64,000 nt of DNA from Silvimonas amylolytica (GTDB taxonomy: Bacteria; Pseudomonadota; Gammaproteobacteria; Burkholderiales; Chitinibacteraceae), in the NCBI RefSeq assembly GCF_014645555.1, contig NZ_BMLY01000003.1:490263-554262 (forward strand). Reading direction: 5' to 3'. The notes below the pieces were generated by a model. It saw only the letters and a program-made list of their open reading frames with translations, ran no database searches and was not told the origin of the DNA. The first letter of the stretch is position 1, and each line of letters starts with the position of its first letter. Of this stretch, positions 36,946 through 48,337 are shown piece after piece. The position numbers and the translations under genes are program-made.

Positions 36946-37551
36946 ATGAATTATCTAGCCCATATTTTACTGGCGGGCCCCGATCCGGCTTATCGTCTCG
37001 GTGCCTTGTTGGGAGATTTTGTCAAAGGCCCCATGCCCGGCGTATTGCCGCCGGCAGTGGCTGAGGGCGTCATCCTGCATCGGAGTATCGACGTCTTTAC
37101 CGATGCACACCCGGCGTTTCTGGCCAGCCGGGCCAGAGTGAGCGGCGCGCGGCGGCGGTATTCGGGGATCATGGTTGACATGTTCTACGATCATTTTCTG
37201 GCTGCACACTGGGCGAAGTTTGGCCGGGGTGCGCTACCTGATTTCGCCGGTGAAACCTACGCGTTGTTTGCGCAAAACGGCGATCTCCTGCCGGCACGGC
37301 TGGCACAGATCCTGCCCAACATGACGCGCAACGACTGGCTGACCTCCTACCGCCGACCCGAGGCCATTGCGGGTGCCATCAACGGCATGGCGGCGCACCG
37401 CCTCAGCCAACCTAATGCGTTGGGTGGCGGCGGTGATGAACTACTAGAGAAATACGCCGAATTTGAAGGGGATTTTCTGGCCTTCTGGCCGCAAGTGCGG
37501 GCGCATGCAGAGGCGTTCCGACAGCAGCACGGGATGAAGTCGGCAGGCTGA
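36946..37551 (+). CDS. acpH: Acyl carrier protein phosphodiesterase
   Basis: The 201-residue protein begins MNYLAHILLAGPDPAYRLGALLGDFVKG and contains GVILHRSIDVFTDAHP and VDMFYDHFLAAHWAKF, the His and Asp motifs of the HD-like AcpH family. It hydrolyses the 4'-phosphopantetheine group from holo-ACP. ATG 36946 gives the family N-terminus. It is divergent from the DUF2459 gene. Confidence 0.88.
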   Translation: MNYLAHILLAGPDPAYRLGALLGDFVKGPMPGVLPPAVAEGVILHRSIDVFTDAHPAFLASRARVSGARRRYSGIMVDMFYDHFLAAHWAKFGRGALPDFAGETYALFAQNGDLLPARLAQILPNMTRNDWLTSYRRPEAIAGAINGMAAHRLSQPNALGGGGDELLEKYAEFEGDFLAFWPQVRAHAEAFRQQHGMKSAG

Positions 37552-37593
37552 TTGTCAGTGTGGAGAGGAGGGCGACCGGCGAGCGCCCGGATC

Positions 37594-38517
37594 TCAACCC
37601 GGTTTGTCGCCGGCTTCGCTTTCCACCGATTTCAGCAGCAGCAGATCACGCCAGGCTTTGGCTTTATCCGGCAAATTGCGCAACAGATACGCCGGGTGAT
37701 AGCTGACTACCACCGGCACACCCTGGTAGTGATGGAGCTTGCCGCGCAAGGCGCTGACCGGTGCATCGGTTTGCAAAAGCGTCTGGATGGCAAAGCGGCC
37801 CACTGCAAAGATCACTTTTGGTTTGACCAGCGCCACCTGGCGACGCAGATAGGGCGAGCATTGCGCCACCTCATCCGGCTGCGGGTTGCGGTTGTTGGGC
37901 GGGCGGCATTTGAGGACGTTGGCAATGTAGACGCGCTCGCCGCGTTTTTCGCCAATGGCCTTGAGCATGTTGTCCAGTAACTGGCCCGCTGCCCCCACAA
38001 AGGGTTCGCCCTGCAGGTCTTCCTGCTGGCCCGGTGCTTCACCGATGACCATGATGTCTGCGTTCGGGTTGCCCACGCCATACACGGTGTTGGTGCGACC
38101 CTGGCACAGGCCACAGGCGGTACAGCCAGCCACGGACTGTTGCAGCGCTGACCAATCCATCTGACCGATGTCCAGGCTGCGGGCGTCTTCAGCGGGTGCT
38201 TCCACTGGTGCCGGCGTGCGTTCGCGGCCAGCAGGGGCGGTGCCAGGAATGGCGATGGGAATCGACGGCGCGGGACGTGCGGCAGGTGTTTCTGCACTCG
38301 CCGGGGCGTGTTCCGTCACCACAGCAGCCAGCGGCGCAATGTGCTCGCGGACTTGGTCAATCTGCTGCGGCTGGGTTGTCGAAGCGACTTGTGCGGATCG
38401 TTCAGCCGGCGTCTGCGCCTCTAGCGCGGCCTGTTCCTGCAAGGCAGCCAGCCGCGTGCGGTCCACCCACAGCGGGGTGAAGCCCATTTCATGCAGCAGG
38501 TTTTCGCGACGGCCCAT
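37594..38517 (-). CDS. Family 4 uracil-DNA glycosylase (Fe-S)
   Basis: The 307-residue protein has a long low-complexity Ala/Pro-rich linker (about residues 30-115) before the catalytic domain. The 4Fe-4S Cys are seen near C132, C135, C204 and C220. The active-site motif GEAPGQQEDLQGEPFVG and VVSYHPAYLLRN (catalytic His) are intact. It removes uracil from DNA. It shares one base with the end of rimI, so udg, rimI and tsaB form one operon read leftwards. Confidence 0.9.
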   Translation of the reverse strand: MGRRENLLHEMGFTPLWVDRTRLAALQEQAALEAQTPAERSAQVASTTQPQQIDQVREHIAPLAAVVTEHAPASAETPAARPAPSIPIAIPGTAPAGRERTPAPVEAPAEDARSLDIGQMDWSALQQSVAGCTACGLCQGRTNTVYGVGNPNADIMVIGEAPGQQEDLQGEPFVGAAGQLLDNMLKAIGEKRGERVYIANVLKCRPPNNRNPQPDEVAQCSPYLRRQVALVKPKVIFAVGRFAIQTLLQTDAPVSALRGKLHHYQGVPVVVSYHPAYLLRNLPDKAKAWRDLLLLKSVESEAGDKPG

Positions 38518-38966
38518 CAGGCGGCCCCATTCAAGGCAAAGGCGTAGAGTACCGCATCCTCGCGTGCGCCGCCTGGCAGCGGGTAATAACCCTTGCGCTG
38601 GCCAGAGACGCGACCGCCCAGTTTTTCATACAAAGCGCGCGCGGAGGCATTGCCCTGGCGCACTTCCAGGAACATCTGCTCCGCACCGCGCTGGCGCAAG
38701 CTGTCGATCAGGGCCTGTAGTATTTTGCGGCCCAGACCTTGCCCTTGTTGCCACGGGGCAACGGCAATCAGCAGCAATTCGGCTTCATCCAGCACCAGGC
38801 TGGCTACAGCAAAGGCGATGACCTCACCGTCTTCCTCCAGCACGAGGCAAGTGTGATTTTCCAGCGAGTCATGCCAATGCCCCAGGGCCCACGGGTGCGG
38901 ATTGGTCTGGCTATCCAGTGCCAGTACGGCGTCCAGATCACTGTGATGCAGTGTACGAAGCTTCAA
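38517..38966 (-). CDS. rimI: Ribosomal protein S18 alanine N-acetyltransferase
   Basis: The 149-residue GNAT protein has LLLIAVAPWQQGQGLGRKILQALID, the acetyl-CoA-binding Q-x-x-G-x-G/A loop, FLEVRQGNASARALYEKLGGRVSGQRKGYY and the typical C-terminal Tyr segment. Placement between tsaB and the uracil glycosylase gene is characteristic of RimI in this group. It overlaps tsaB by 4 bp. Confidence 0.9.
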   Translation of the reverse strand: MKLRTLHHSDLDAVLALDSQTNPHPWALGHWHDSLENHTCLVLEEDGEVIAFAVASLVLDEAELLLIAVAPWQQGQGLGRKILQALIDSLRQRGAEQMFLEVRQGNASARALYEKLGGRVSGQRKGYYPLPGGAREDAVLYAFALNGAA

Positions 38967-39655
38967 GGTTTGGCTGCCCGCTCGTGCGTCTTGAGGGCGA
39001 CTTTGTCCCGCAGATACAAGAGTTCCGCCTGATCGGCGGGCAGGCCTTTGCCTGCATCAAACTGAGGCATTGCCAGTTTGAGGATTTCCCGCGCGTGCGG
39101 AAAACGCTCGGCGATCTGGTGGGCAATCTTGCCAGCCAGACGCGTATTCAACGCATCGGCATAGGCAGTAAAACCGCTACCCAATGCGGTCCAGCCGGCC
39201 TGTTCTGGCATGGGTACGGCATCTGGATCACAGACACTGGCGGAGAGGATCTCTTGCCATTGGCCGTCTGTACCGCGCTGGTAGGCCGCGCTGTATACCT
39301 GGTTCATGCGCGCATCAAGGCACACGTAGGCCAGCTCGTCCGGGCATTGTTCGGCCAGAGCCAGGAGGGTAGAGACCCCCAGAATCGGCACACCCAGACC
39401 AAACGCCAGTCCTTGTGCAATTCCGCAACCAATACGCAAACCAGTGAACGAGCCAGGCCCCATGCCAAAGGCAATGCCCGCAATATCTTTGCGTGCCACG
39501 CCGGTCTCTGCCAGCAGTTGCTCAATGGATGGCAATGTCAGTTCAGCATGCCGCTGGCCGACGTGCCAGTCGCGCACGGTGACTCCCTCTGCGGTGCCGG
39601 AAAGCGCCAGCGAGAGGTATTCGGTAGAGGTATCAAGCGCAAGGTAATGAGGCAT
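38963..39655 (-). CDS. tsaB: tRNA threonylcarbamoyladenosine biosynthesis protein TsaB
   Basis: The 230-residue ASKHA-fold protein has YLALDTSTEYLSLAL, RHAELTLPSIEQLL, FGMGPGSFTGLRIGCGIAQGLAFGLGVPILGVSTL and CLDARMNQVYSAAY. With TsaC, TsaD and TsaE it makes t6A on tRNAs decoding ANN codons. ATG 39655 (MPHYLALD) is the family start. First gene of the operon tsaB-rimI-udg. Confidence 0.93.
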   Translation of the reverse strand: MPHYLALDTSTEYLSLALSGTAEGVTVRDWHVGQRHAELTLPSIEQLLAETGVARKDIAGIAFGMGPGSFTGLRIGCGIAQGLAFGLGVPILGVSTLLALAEQCPDELAYVCLDARMNQVYSAAYQRGTDGQWQEILSASVCDPDAVPMPEQAGWTALGSGFTAYADALNTRLAGKIAHQIAERFPHAREILKLAMPQFDAGKGLPADQAELLYLRDKVALKTHERAAKP

Positions 39656-39735
39656 GAATCTGGGCACGGGCCGGCGGGCAAAGGTGTGATTTTACCACGC
39701 GCACCCTCACCCTCGCAGGCCGTTTCAGTCTTGGG

Positions 39736-40140
39736 TTAATCGTGGGTCGGCAGTTCTGCAAATTGGGGCAGATTGTCGGTGATCTCATGCCACGGGGCCT
39801 TATAGGCGACATAAATATGATGATCTGGCCGTTGCGTCGGCGTATCGACCAGGGTGCCCAGGCGCACGTGGATGTACTCGCGGGCGCGCACGGCGGAGAA
39901 GAGCGGTGACATGCACTCGGCGCAATACGCGTCATAGCCTTCTTCGCTCTCATCCAGGTAGCGGACGTGCCTCGCGCCTTGCGTGAGCTGGACTTTCTGC
40001 AGTTTGATTCCGGCGTACGTGTTAAACGCCGAGCCAGTACGGCGGCGACAGCGTTGGCAGTGACAGTAGCCGGCGTACTCAAACGCGTCTTCTACCTCGT
40101 AATGGACCAGTCCGCACAGGCATTGACCCTTCAGTTGCAT
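39736..40140 (-). CDS. GFA-domain zinc protein (glutathione-dependent formaldehyde-activating-like)
   Basis: The 134-residue protein has the zinc cysteines in GQCLCGLVHYEV, YCHCQRCRRRTGSAF and YCAECMSPLF. Family members bind glutathione or act as small lyases; few have tested functions. It lies 15 bp downstream of the GNAT gene on the same strand, with which it may be cotranscribed. Confidence 0.85.
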   Translation of the reverse strand: MQLKGQCLCGLVHYEVEDAFEYAGYCHCQRCRRRTGSAFNTYAGIKLQKVQLTQGARHVRYLDESEEGYDAYCAECMSPLFSAVRAREYIHVRLGTLVDTPTQRPDHHIYVAYKAPWHEITDNLPQFAELPTHD

Positions 40141-40155
40141 GATGCTGTCTCCGTA

Positions 40156-40599
40156 TCAAGCCAGCGCGATCTCATAGCGCACATGATCAGAACGCGTGGC
40201 CAGCTTGTCGTATACCGCCCGTGCGGCGGCATTGCCGGTTCCGGTGATCCAGTATATGCGGTACCAGTTTTCGTGCTGGCCTTGTACGCGAAGTGCTTCA
40301 ATCAATTGCGATGCAATACCCATGCGCCGCGCGTTGGGGCTGACATACAGGTCTTCCAGATAACACACATTGCGCGCGCTCCACGTATGCGGGTGGCGCA
40401 CCGTGTGGCAAAAGCCCAGTGGCTGGCCGGTGTCATCCAGTGCGATCAGGCCCTTGATGGGGGATTGTTCATCCAGCAAACGTTGCCACAGCGTGGCGTT
40501 GACGTCATCAGCCAGCCTGGAGTGATAAAACTGGCAGTAGTCGTTCCACAAGGCAAGCCAGGTGGCGTGATCGGCAGCGGTCAGCGGGCGAATTTGCAT
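40156..40599 (-). CDS. GNAT-family N-acetyltransferase
   Basis: The 147-residue protein starts MQIRPLTAADHATWLALWNDYCQFYH and has the acetyl-CoA loop YVSPNARRMGIASQLIEAL and WITGTGNAAARAVYDKLA. The substrate is unknown. It is separated from clpB by a strong terminator. Confidence 0.87.
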   Translation of the reverse strand: MQIRPLTAADHATWLALWNDYCQFYHSRLADDVNATLWQRLLDEQSPIKGLIALDDTGQPLGFCHTVRHPHTWSARNVCYLEDLYVSPNARRMGIASQLIEALRVQGQHENWYRIYWITGTGNAAARAVYDKLATRSDHVRYEIALA

Positions 40600-40680
40600 G
40601 AGGGCGATTTATTGTTGTGGTGGGCAAGGGGCTTACGTTAGCGGGCCGGGCCGGGCACGTCAAACGCAGGTTGCGGCCAA

Positions 40681-40709
40681 AAAAAAGCCCGCACAAAGCG
40701 GGCTTTTTT
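40681..40709 (-). terminator. Terminator of clpB
   Basis: The 12-bp perfect stem AAAAAAGCCCGC/GCGGGCTTTTTT has a five-base loop. On the clpB strand it runs into eight T. It lies 15 bp after the clpB stop. Confidence 0.92.
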
Positions 40710-40723
40710 CCACACAACAACGG

Positions 40724-43303
<2,580 letters not shown>

Positions 43304-43337
43304 AGTGGCCCTCTATCAATGTGCGTTATTGCACAAA

Positions 43338-43365
43338 AGATGGGCACCATTAAGACCATTTCAAG
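43338..43365 (-). promoter_or_regulatory. Sigma-32 (heat-shock) promoter of clpB
   Basis: On the minus strand CTTGAAA (-35, at 43359-43365) is followed after 14 bases by CCCATCT (43338-43344). This closely matches the RpoH consensus and lies 35 bp before the clpB ATG. Confidence 0.75.
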
Positions 43366-43449
43366 CGCAGGGTGATGTGGAAAATTTTTGCTCTGGAAAC
43401 AAACCCAAGGCTTGAAAACGCGATGTCGGGAAAGGGTCGGCGGTGGACG

Positions 43450-43520
43450 AGGAAACCGCGATTTCCCCGGCGCGTCGTCTCCATGAAGGCGGGAATCCAG
43501 CCCCACCCTGGCATTGTGCA
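43450..43520. repeat. Possible degenerate intergenic repeat of the GGCGGGAATCCAG type
   Basis: The stretch contains GGCGGGAATCCAG (43488-43500), preceded by GTCGTCTCCATGAA. Read on the minus strand it gives CTGGATTCCCGCCTTCATGG, the familiar core of short palindromic intergenic elements in Neisseria and related genera. Only one copy is seen, and the second half is not palindromic. Confidence 0.4.
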
Positions 43521-43565
43521 AAAACCTGGAAACAGCGGGTCACTGAAAACCTGCCCGGTATCTCA

Positions 43566-44951
43566 CTACTTGCGCCAGGCCAGTTTGTTCGCCAGCGTCA
43601 CCACGCCACCCACAATAATGAGCGCCGGTGGTTTTACGCCAAACTGTTCAATTAAACCTGGCAGAGTTGCCAGCGTACCAATCAGGGTCTTTTGCTGGGG
43701 TGTTGTGGCTTGCTGCACGATCGCCGCCGGGGTATCGGGTGCACGGCCATGGGCGATCAGCTGTTCGCAAATGCGCGGTGCCTGTTTCACGCCCATATAG
43801 ATGACCACGGTTTCTGTGGGGTTGGTCAGTCGAGGCCAGTCCAGCTCAATTTCACCAGCGCGGCGATGCCCGGTAACGAAGGTCACGGACTGCGCGTAGT
43901 CGCGATGGGTGAGCGGAATCCCCGCGTAGCTGGATGCGCCCGATGCAGAGGTAATCCCTGGTACGACTTCAAATGCAATCTGGCTGGCGGCGAGTTCTTC
44001 GATTTCTTCACCACCCCGGCCAAAAATGAACGGGTCTCCACCTTTCAGTCGCACCACGGTTTTGCCTTGCTGCGCCAGGCGTACCAGCAGGCGGTTGATT
44101 TCTTCCTGGGGCAGGGCGTGGTTGTCGGCTTTTTTGCCTACATAAATACGCTCAGCATCGCGCCGTACCAGTTCAACAATGGCGGGAGACACAAGATTGT
44201 CGTACAGCACCACGTCGGCCTTTTGCATCAGCCGCAATGCGCGGAAAGTCAGCAAGTCCGGGTTGCCAGGACCGGCGCCCACCAGGTAAACCGCACCCTG
44301 GGTCAATGCCGCTTCGCTGGCGGAGTCCAGCGCCTGGGTCAGGCTGGCGAGCGCGCCTGCTTCATCCCCGGCCAGCGCTTGCTCAGCGGCGGCGCCATCG
44401 AGTGCTTGCTCCCAAAACCGGCGGCGCGCGCGCTCATCATGGGCAAAGCGTTTTTTGACGGCGTCACGCAGCTGGCCAGCCAGCTTTGCCAACACGCCAT
44501 AACCGTGTGGCAAGGTGGCTTCGAGCCGGGCGCGCAAAAGGCGGGCCAGCACCGGTGCCTGACCACCGGTAGAGAGGGCGATCTGCAAGGGTGAGCGGTC
44601 GATAATCGCGGGGACGATAAAGCGGCAACGGGCCGGATCATCAACCACGTTGACCAGGATGCCCTGTGCTTCACAGGTTTCAAATACATCGCGGTTGACC
44701 ATTTCATCGTCAGTCGCCGCGATCACCACCCGTTGTCTGCCAATGTCAGTTTGCGTAAACGTGCGCCCAATGTGGCGAATTTTGCCTTCTGATGCGTACT
44801 GAGCCAGTTCCGCTACCAGTTCTGGCGCAATGACCGTGATGGTGGCGCCTGCAGACAGCAGCAAACGCGTCTTGCGCAGGGCGACTTCACCACCCCCAAC
44901 AATCAGTCCTTCTTGCTGGTTGAGGTCAAGAAACAGCGGAAAATAATCCAT
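43566..44951 (-). CDS. cysG: Siroheme synthase (multifunctional)
   Basis: The 461-residue protein makes siroheme from uroporphyrinogen III. The N-terminal precorrin-2 dehydrogenase/ferrochelatase part has LIVGGGEVALRKTRLLLSAGATITVIAP and a Rossmann NAD site. The C-terminal SUMT methyltransferase part has VYLVGAGPGNPDLLTFRALRLMQKADVVLYD, VVRLKGGDPFIFGRGGEE and VPGITSASG. ATG 44951 (MDYFPLFLDLNQ) is the family start. Siroheme serves sulfite or nitrite reductase, matching the sulfite output of tauD. Confidence 0.93.
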   Translation of the reverse strand: MDYFPLFLDLNQQEGLIVGGGEVALRKTRLLLSAGATITVIAPELVAELAQYASEGKIRHIGRTFTQTDIGRQRVVIAATDDEMVNRDVFETCEAQGILVNVVDDPARCRFIVPAIIDRSPLQIALSTGGQAPVLARLLRARLEATLPHGYGVLAKLAGQLRDAVKKRFAHDERARRRFWEQALDGAAAEQALAGDEAGALASLTQALDSASEAALTQGAVYLVGAGPGNPDLLTFRALRLMQKADVVLYDNLVSPAIVELVRRDAERIYVGKKADNHALPQEEINRLLVRLAQQGKTVVRLKGGDPFIFGRGGEEIEELAASQIAFEVVPGITSASGASSYAGIPLTHRDYAQSVTFVTGHRRAGEIELDWPRLTNPTETVVIYMGVKQAPRICEQLIAHGRAPDTPAAIVQQATTPQQKTLIGTLATLPGLIEQFGVKPPALIIVGGVVTLANKLAWRK

Positions 44952-45109
44952 GATTGGTCCGGAAAGAAAGCGCGGTTTGATCTGACGCTGGTCAAGGCAT
45001 TGACCATGACATTGTTCTAGTCTGCCGGGTCTGGCGCAATGGCTGTGTATCGTGGCTGGCGTCATTTTAACGTGAACCGTCCGCACCATGCCGGGCAAAG
45101 GGAAATCTG

Positions 45110-45415
45110 ATGTTGCTGCGTTGTGTGCTGTTGTCCCTGCTGCTGGCGACGCCGGTGCTGGCCGCCGAGCCGCAGGACCTGGCCAGGAACAAGAACTGCT
45201 TTGCCTGCCACGGCCTGGAAAACAAGATCGTTGGCCCGGCGTGGAAAGACATCGCGGCCAGATACAAAGGTCAGAAGGGCGCAGAACAGCTATTGGCCGC
45301 CAAAATCAAGAATGGCAGTCATGGTGCCTGGGGACCCATTGCCATGCCGCCCAATCCGGTAAGCGATGCAGAGGCAAGCCAGTTGGCCAAATGGATGCTC
45401 ACACGCAAGTACTAG
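45110..45415 (+). CDS. Class I c-type cytochrome, c551/c552-like
   Basis: The 101-residue protein has a Sec signal peptide (about 18-19 residues). A single heme site C30-x2-C33-H34 (CFACH) lies in NKNCFACHGLENKIVGPAWKDIAARY, and an axial Met follows in GPIAMPPNPVSDAEASQLAKWML. It is a small periplasmic electron carrier. It is divergent from cysG across 158 bp and ends at a bidirectional hairpin. Confidence 0.9.
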   Translation: MLLRCVLLSLLLATPVLAAEPQDLARNKNCFACHGLENKIVGPAWKDIAARYKGQKGAEQLLAAKIKNGSHGAWGPIAMPPNPVSDAEASQLAKWMLTRKY

Positions 45416-45438
45416 ACTGCGAGTGATCTGTGCCAATC

Positions 45439-45468
45439 AAAAAAGCCGGCGTTCAGTCCGGCTTTTTT
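45439..45468. terminator. Bidirectional terminator between cytochrome and SDR genes
   Basis: An 11-bp perfect stem, AAAAAAGCCGG/CCGGCTTTTTT, has an eight-base loop. T-runs exist on both strands. Confidence 0.9.
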
Positions 45469-45487
45469 CATGCGCCACAGGCAGGTC

Positions 45488-46168
45488 TTACCAGGGTATA
45501 GGCGCGCCGTCATAGTTGTAAAAGTGGCCTGAATCGCCCGGTGTGGCTTGATGGATCACGCGGCGTATGCCTGCCACGGATTCTTCAGGGGTGACGAGTG
45601 CGCCAGGCCCGCCCATATCGGTTTGCACCCAGCCCGGGTGAAACACCAGCACGGTATGGCGTTTGCCCAGATCCAGCGCCAGGCTTTTCATGGCGGCATT
45701 CAGGCCCGCCTTGGCGCTGCGGTAGTGATACGCCGCGCCGGAGTGGTTGTCAGCAATACTGCCCATCTTGCTGCTTAAACTGGCGATTTTGGCATCTGCT
45801 GTCAGCCGTGGCAGAACAGCCTCTACCACTTTGATCGGTGCGATGGTGTCGATCGCCAGCGTATTGAGCCAGGTTTCAACGTCCGTATGGCCCAACTCTT
45901 GCCGGTTACCACCGTAATAACCAGCGTTGTTAATGACGAGGTCAATCCGTTCGTTCGCAAAGGTCTGGCCCAATGCAGCGACATTGGGCCAGTCTGTGAT
46001 ATCCAGGAGTTCGATTCGCAATTGGTCTGGCCACGCCGCGTGCAGGCTTTTCAGCGATAGATTGAACTCCCGGGCGGTTACGATCACCCGCCAGTTATCT
46101 TGCAAATACTGGGTTGCCAACTCAAGGCCAATACCACGGCCCGCACCCGTGATGAAAACAGTACGCAT
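45488..46168 (-). CDS. Short-chain dehydrogenase/reductase
   Basis: The 226-residue NAD(P)-binding protein has the glycine motif TGAGRGIGLELA at residues 7-18, DLVINNAGYYGG, the active-site Ser in ASLSSKMGS and Tyr-x3-Lys in YHYRSAKAGLN. The HPGWVQTDMGGPGALVTPEES segment is typical of the CsgA/C-factor-like subgroup. The substrate is unknown. Confidence 0.9.
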   Translation of the reverse strand: MRTVFITGAGRGIGLELATQYLQDNWRVIVTAREFNLSLKSLHAAWPDQLRIELLDITDWPNVAALGQTFANERIDLVINNAGYYGGNRQELGHTDVETWLNTLAIDTIAPIKVVEAVLPRLTADAKIASLSSKMGSIADNHSGAAYHYRSAKAGLNAAMKSLALDLGKRHTVLVFHPGWVQTDMGGPGALVTPEESVAGIRRVIHQATPGDSGHFYNYDGAPIPW

Positions 46169-46260
46169 GAATCCTCCGGTCGCTTATAAATCGAAGTATA
46201 TAAAACGATTCTGGCCAACAGCACGCTAATACGTGTACCAGGCAGATCCAGGAGGGTGTT

Positions 46261-46707
46261 ATGCGTAACCTGGCGAGTTACCTGCTCGCAGCAGGCCTTG
46301 TCCTTGGCCAGTCCGTTGAGGCCGCAGATGTTTACAAGTGTCAGGATGACCAGGGCAATGTCACCTATGGCCAGACACCTTGCCACGGCCAGAAGCGGCT
46401 GCCCTACGAAGCAGGCTCGGTCACTACCATTGAGGCACCTCGCCGGGTTGTCACACCTACACCTGTGCCCGAGGCGGAACCGGAGCCCATGAAGGCTAAT
46501 AGCCCGTCTTCAGCACAAGGCCAGCCCACGCCCAACCCGCAGTTGCCAGCCGGCGATAACTGCAATATGGATAACCCTGCTTACGACCCCGTGTTCTGTC
46601 AGCCGAACAATCTTCGGTCCGTCTACGGTAATCCGTCTGATGACGCCGGTCGCGGCCAGCGATTGCAGAATCTGCCGCGGGTACAGCCACTTCCGGGTGG
46701 TCGCTGA
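46261..46707 (+). CDS. DUF4124-domain exported protein
   Basis: The 148-residue protein has a signal peptide of about 21 residues. The DUF4124 domain follows at once (DVYKCQDDQGNVTYGQTPCHGQKRLPY) with two Cys that may form a disulfide. The rest is a Pro-rich, low-complexity tail with a second Cys pair (CNMDNPAYDPVFC). GGAGG precedes the ATG. Function unknown; divergent from the SDR gene. Confidence 0.85.
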   Translation: MRNLASYLLAAGLVLGQSVEAADVYKCQDDQGNVTYGQTPCHGQKRLPYEAGSVTTIEAPRRVVTPTPVPEAEPEPMKANSPSSAQGQPTPNPQLPAGDNCNMDNPAYDPVFCQPNNLRSVYGNPSDDAGRGQRLQNLPRVQPLPGGR

Positions 46708-46813
46708 GCACCCCGGACTGTGCGGATATTTACTGCCAGCGTTGTCTGCCACGGGTAACATCCCTGTTTTCTGTTTGTCTGCATTTGATTTTCAGTTTTA
46801 GGGAATAGTGAAG

Positions 46814-48265
46814 ATGCCGTTGTCGCAATTGCAGCCGGCGCTCTTGTGGCGCCATTTTCAGACCTTGTGCAGTTTTCCCCGTCCATCCAAGCATGAAGGC
46901 GCCTTGCGCGCCCATTTGCAGGACTGGGCCAAAGCTCAGGGTCTGGCCTATGAGGTGGATGCCACTGGCAATCTCTTGATCAAAAAGCCGGCCACGCCTG
47001 GTTTTGAAGATCGTCAGACCGTTGTTCTGCAAGGCCACCTGGATATGGTGACGCAGAAGAACGCCGATACGACCCACGATTTTTATGTCGACCCCATCCG
47101 CCCGCGCGTGCAAGACGGTTGGGTCCGGGCCGAAGGCACTACGCTGGGTGCGGATAATGGCATTGGTGTTGCAGCCGGGCTGGCCGTACTGGAAAGCAAA
47201 GATATCGAGCACGGCCCGATTGAAGTACTGCTGACGGTGGATGAAGAGGCCGGCATGAGCGGCGTGCATGGCCTGCAGGCAGGCTGGCTCAATGGCCAGA
47301 TTTTGCTGAATCTGGATACCGAAGACTGGGGCGAACTCTATGTGGGGTGTGCGGGTGGCGTTGATGTGGCCGTGAGCCGCCCACTGGCCCACGAGCCGAT
47401 TGTGGCTGGGACCCAGGTGCTGCGTGTGGCCGTGAAGGGTTTGCGTGGCGGTCATTCCGGCGTGGATATCCACCTGGAACGTGGGAACGCCAACCGTTTG
47501 CTGGCGCGTGTCGTGGATGACCTGCTGGCGCTGCCACACGCACGACTGGTGTCGTTTGAAGGTGGCACCCTGCGCAATGCGCTGCCGCGTGAAGCATTTG
47601 CCGTGATTGCGGTGGCTGAGGAGGGTAGCGATCGCGTGCAATCGGTGGTGCGCCGCTGGCAACAAAGGTTGAATCGTGAACTGGCGCGTGTCGACGAAGG
47701 CGTGAAGTTGAGCGTTGAACCCGCAGAGGCAGCCCAAAGCTTGTCCGCGCAGACCAGTCGCCAGGTGATTGATCTTCTGATGACCTTGCCACTTGGCGTC
47801 GCACGCTGGAGTCAGGCAGTGCCCGGTGTGGTGGAGTCTTCCAGCAACCTGGGTGTGGTCCGCGTGGGCGAAGCTGGCTTCAGCGCTTTGCTGCTCGTGC
47901 GTTCACTCACCGATGAAGGCCAGGACGAAGTGGCTCGGCGCATTGAAGCGATCGCCCGCATGGCAGGCGCGCAGTCGGAACGCTCAGGCGCTTATCCAGG
48001 CTGGACGCCGGATCTGTCGTCGTCTGCACTCAAACTGGTGCAGGACGCCTACCGCGCGCGCTATGGCAAGGATGCCGAGATCAAAGTGATTCATGCTGGT
48101 CTGGAGTGCGGCCTGATTGCAGGCAAGTATCCCGCCATGCAGATGGTTTCATTCGGCCCGACCGTGCGCGGCGCGCATTCGCCGGACGAACGCGTGGAAA
48201 TTGAAAGCGTGGGCTATTTCTGGGACTTGCTGGTTGATGCACTGAAAGCGGTGCCTGTGCGTTGA
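46814..48265 (+). CDS. pepD: Aminoacyl-histidine dipeptidase (PepD, M20 family)
   Basis: The 483-residue di-zinc peptidase cleaves Xaa-His and other dipeptides. Metal and catalytic motifs are VVLQGHLDMVTQ (His and Asp), TTLGADNGIGVA (bridging Asp), LTVDEEAGMSGVHGL (catalytic Glu plus ligand Glu), LDTEDWGELYVGCAGG and IHAGLECGLI (His ligand). GTG 46808 is an alternative start two codons earlier. Length and order match E. coli PepD. Confidence 0.92.
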   Translation: MPLSQLQPALLWRHFQTLCSFPRPSKHEGALRAHLQDWAKAQGLAYEVDATGNLLIKKPATPGFEDRQTVVLQGHLDMVTQKNADTTHDFYVDPIRPRVQDGWVRAEGTTLGADNGIGVAAGLAVLESKDIEHGPIEVLLTVDEEAGMSGVHGLQAGWLNGQILLNLDTEDWGELYVGCAGGVDVAVSRPLAHEPIVAGTQVLRVAVKGLRGGHSGVDIHLERGNANRLLARVVDDLLALPHARLVSFEGGTLRNALPREAFAVIAVAEEGSDRVQSVVRRWQQRLNRELARVDEGVKLSVEPAEAAQSLSAQTSRQVIDLLMTLPLGVARWSQAVPGVVESSSNLGVVRVGEAGFSALLLVRSLTDEGQDEVARRIEAIARMAGAQSERSGAYPGWTPDLSSSALKLVQDAYRARYGKDAEIKVIHAGLECGLIAGKYPAMQMVSFGPTVRGAHSPDERVEIESVGYFWDLLVDALKAVPVR

Positions 48266-48337
48266 TCTGGCCGGCGGGTTGCAGTCGGGTTCATTTACTG
48301 TTTTTCACTGTTTTGATAGCGCTGGAGGGCAATATCC

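Noticed and set aside
38918..39739. A 273-codon plus-strand frame opposite tsaB
   Set aside because: tsaB is part of a conserved operon with overlapping starts; the opposite frame has no family features.
43304..43565. Possible insertion-sequence end near clpB
   Set aside because: No paired inverted ends, no target duplication and no transposase frame; only one partial repeat core was found.
43692..44594. A 300-codon plus-strand frame opposite cysG
   Set aside because: The siroheme synthase motifs on the minus strand are clear; the antisense product has no recognisable pattern.
46730..47737. A 335-codon minus-strand frame opposite pepD
   Set aside because: PepD metal-site motifs on the plus strand are complete; the antisense frame is low in structure and has no start signals.
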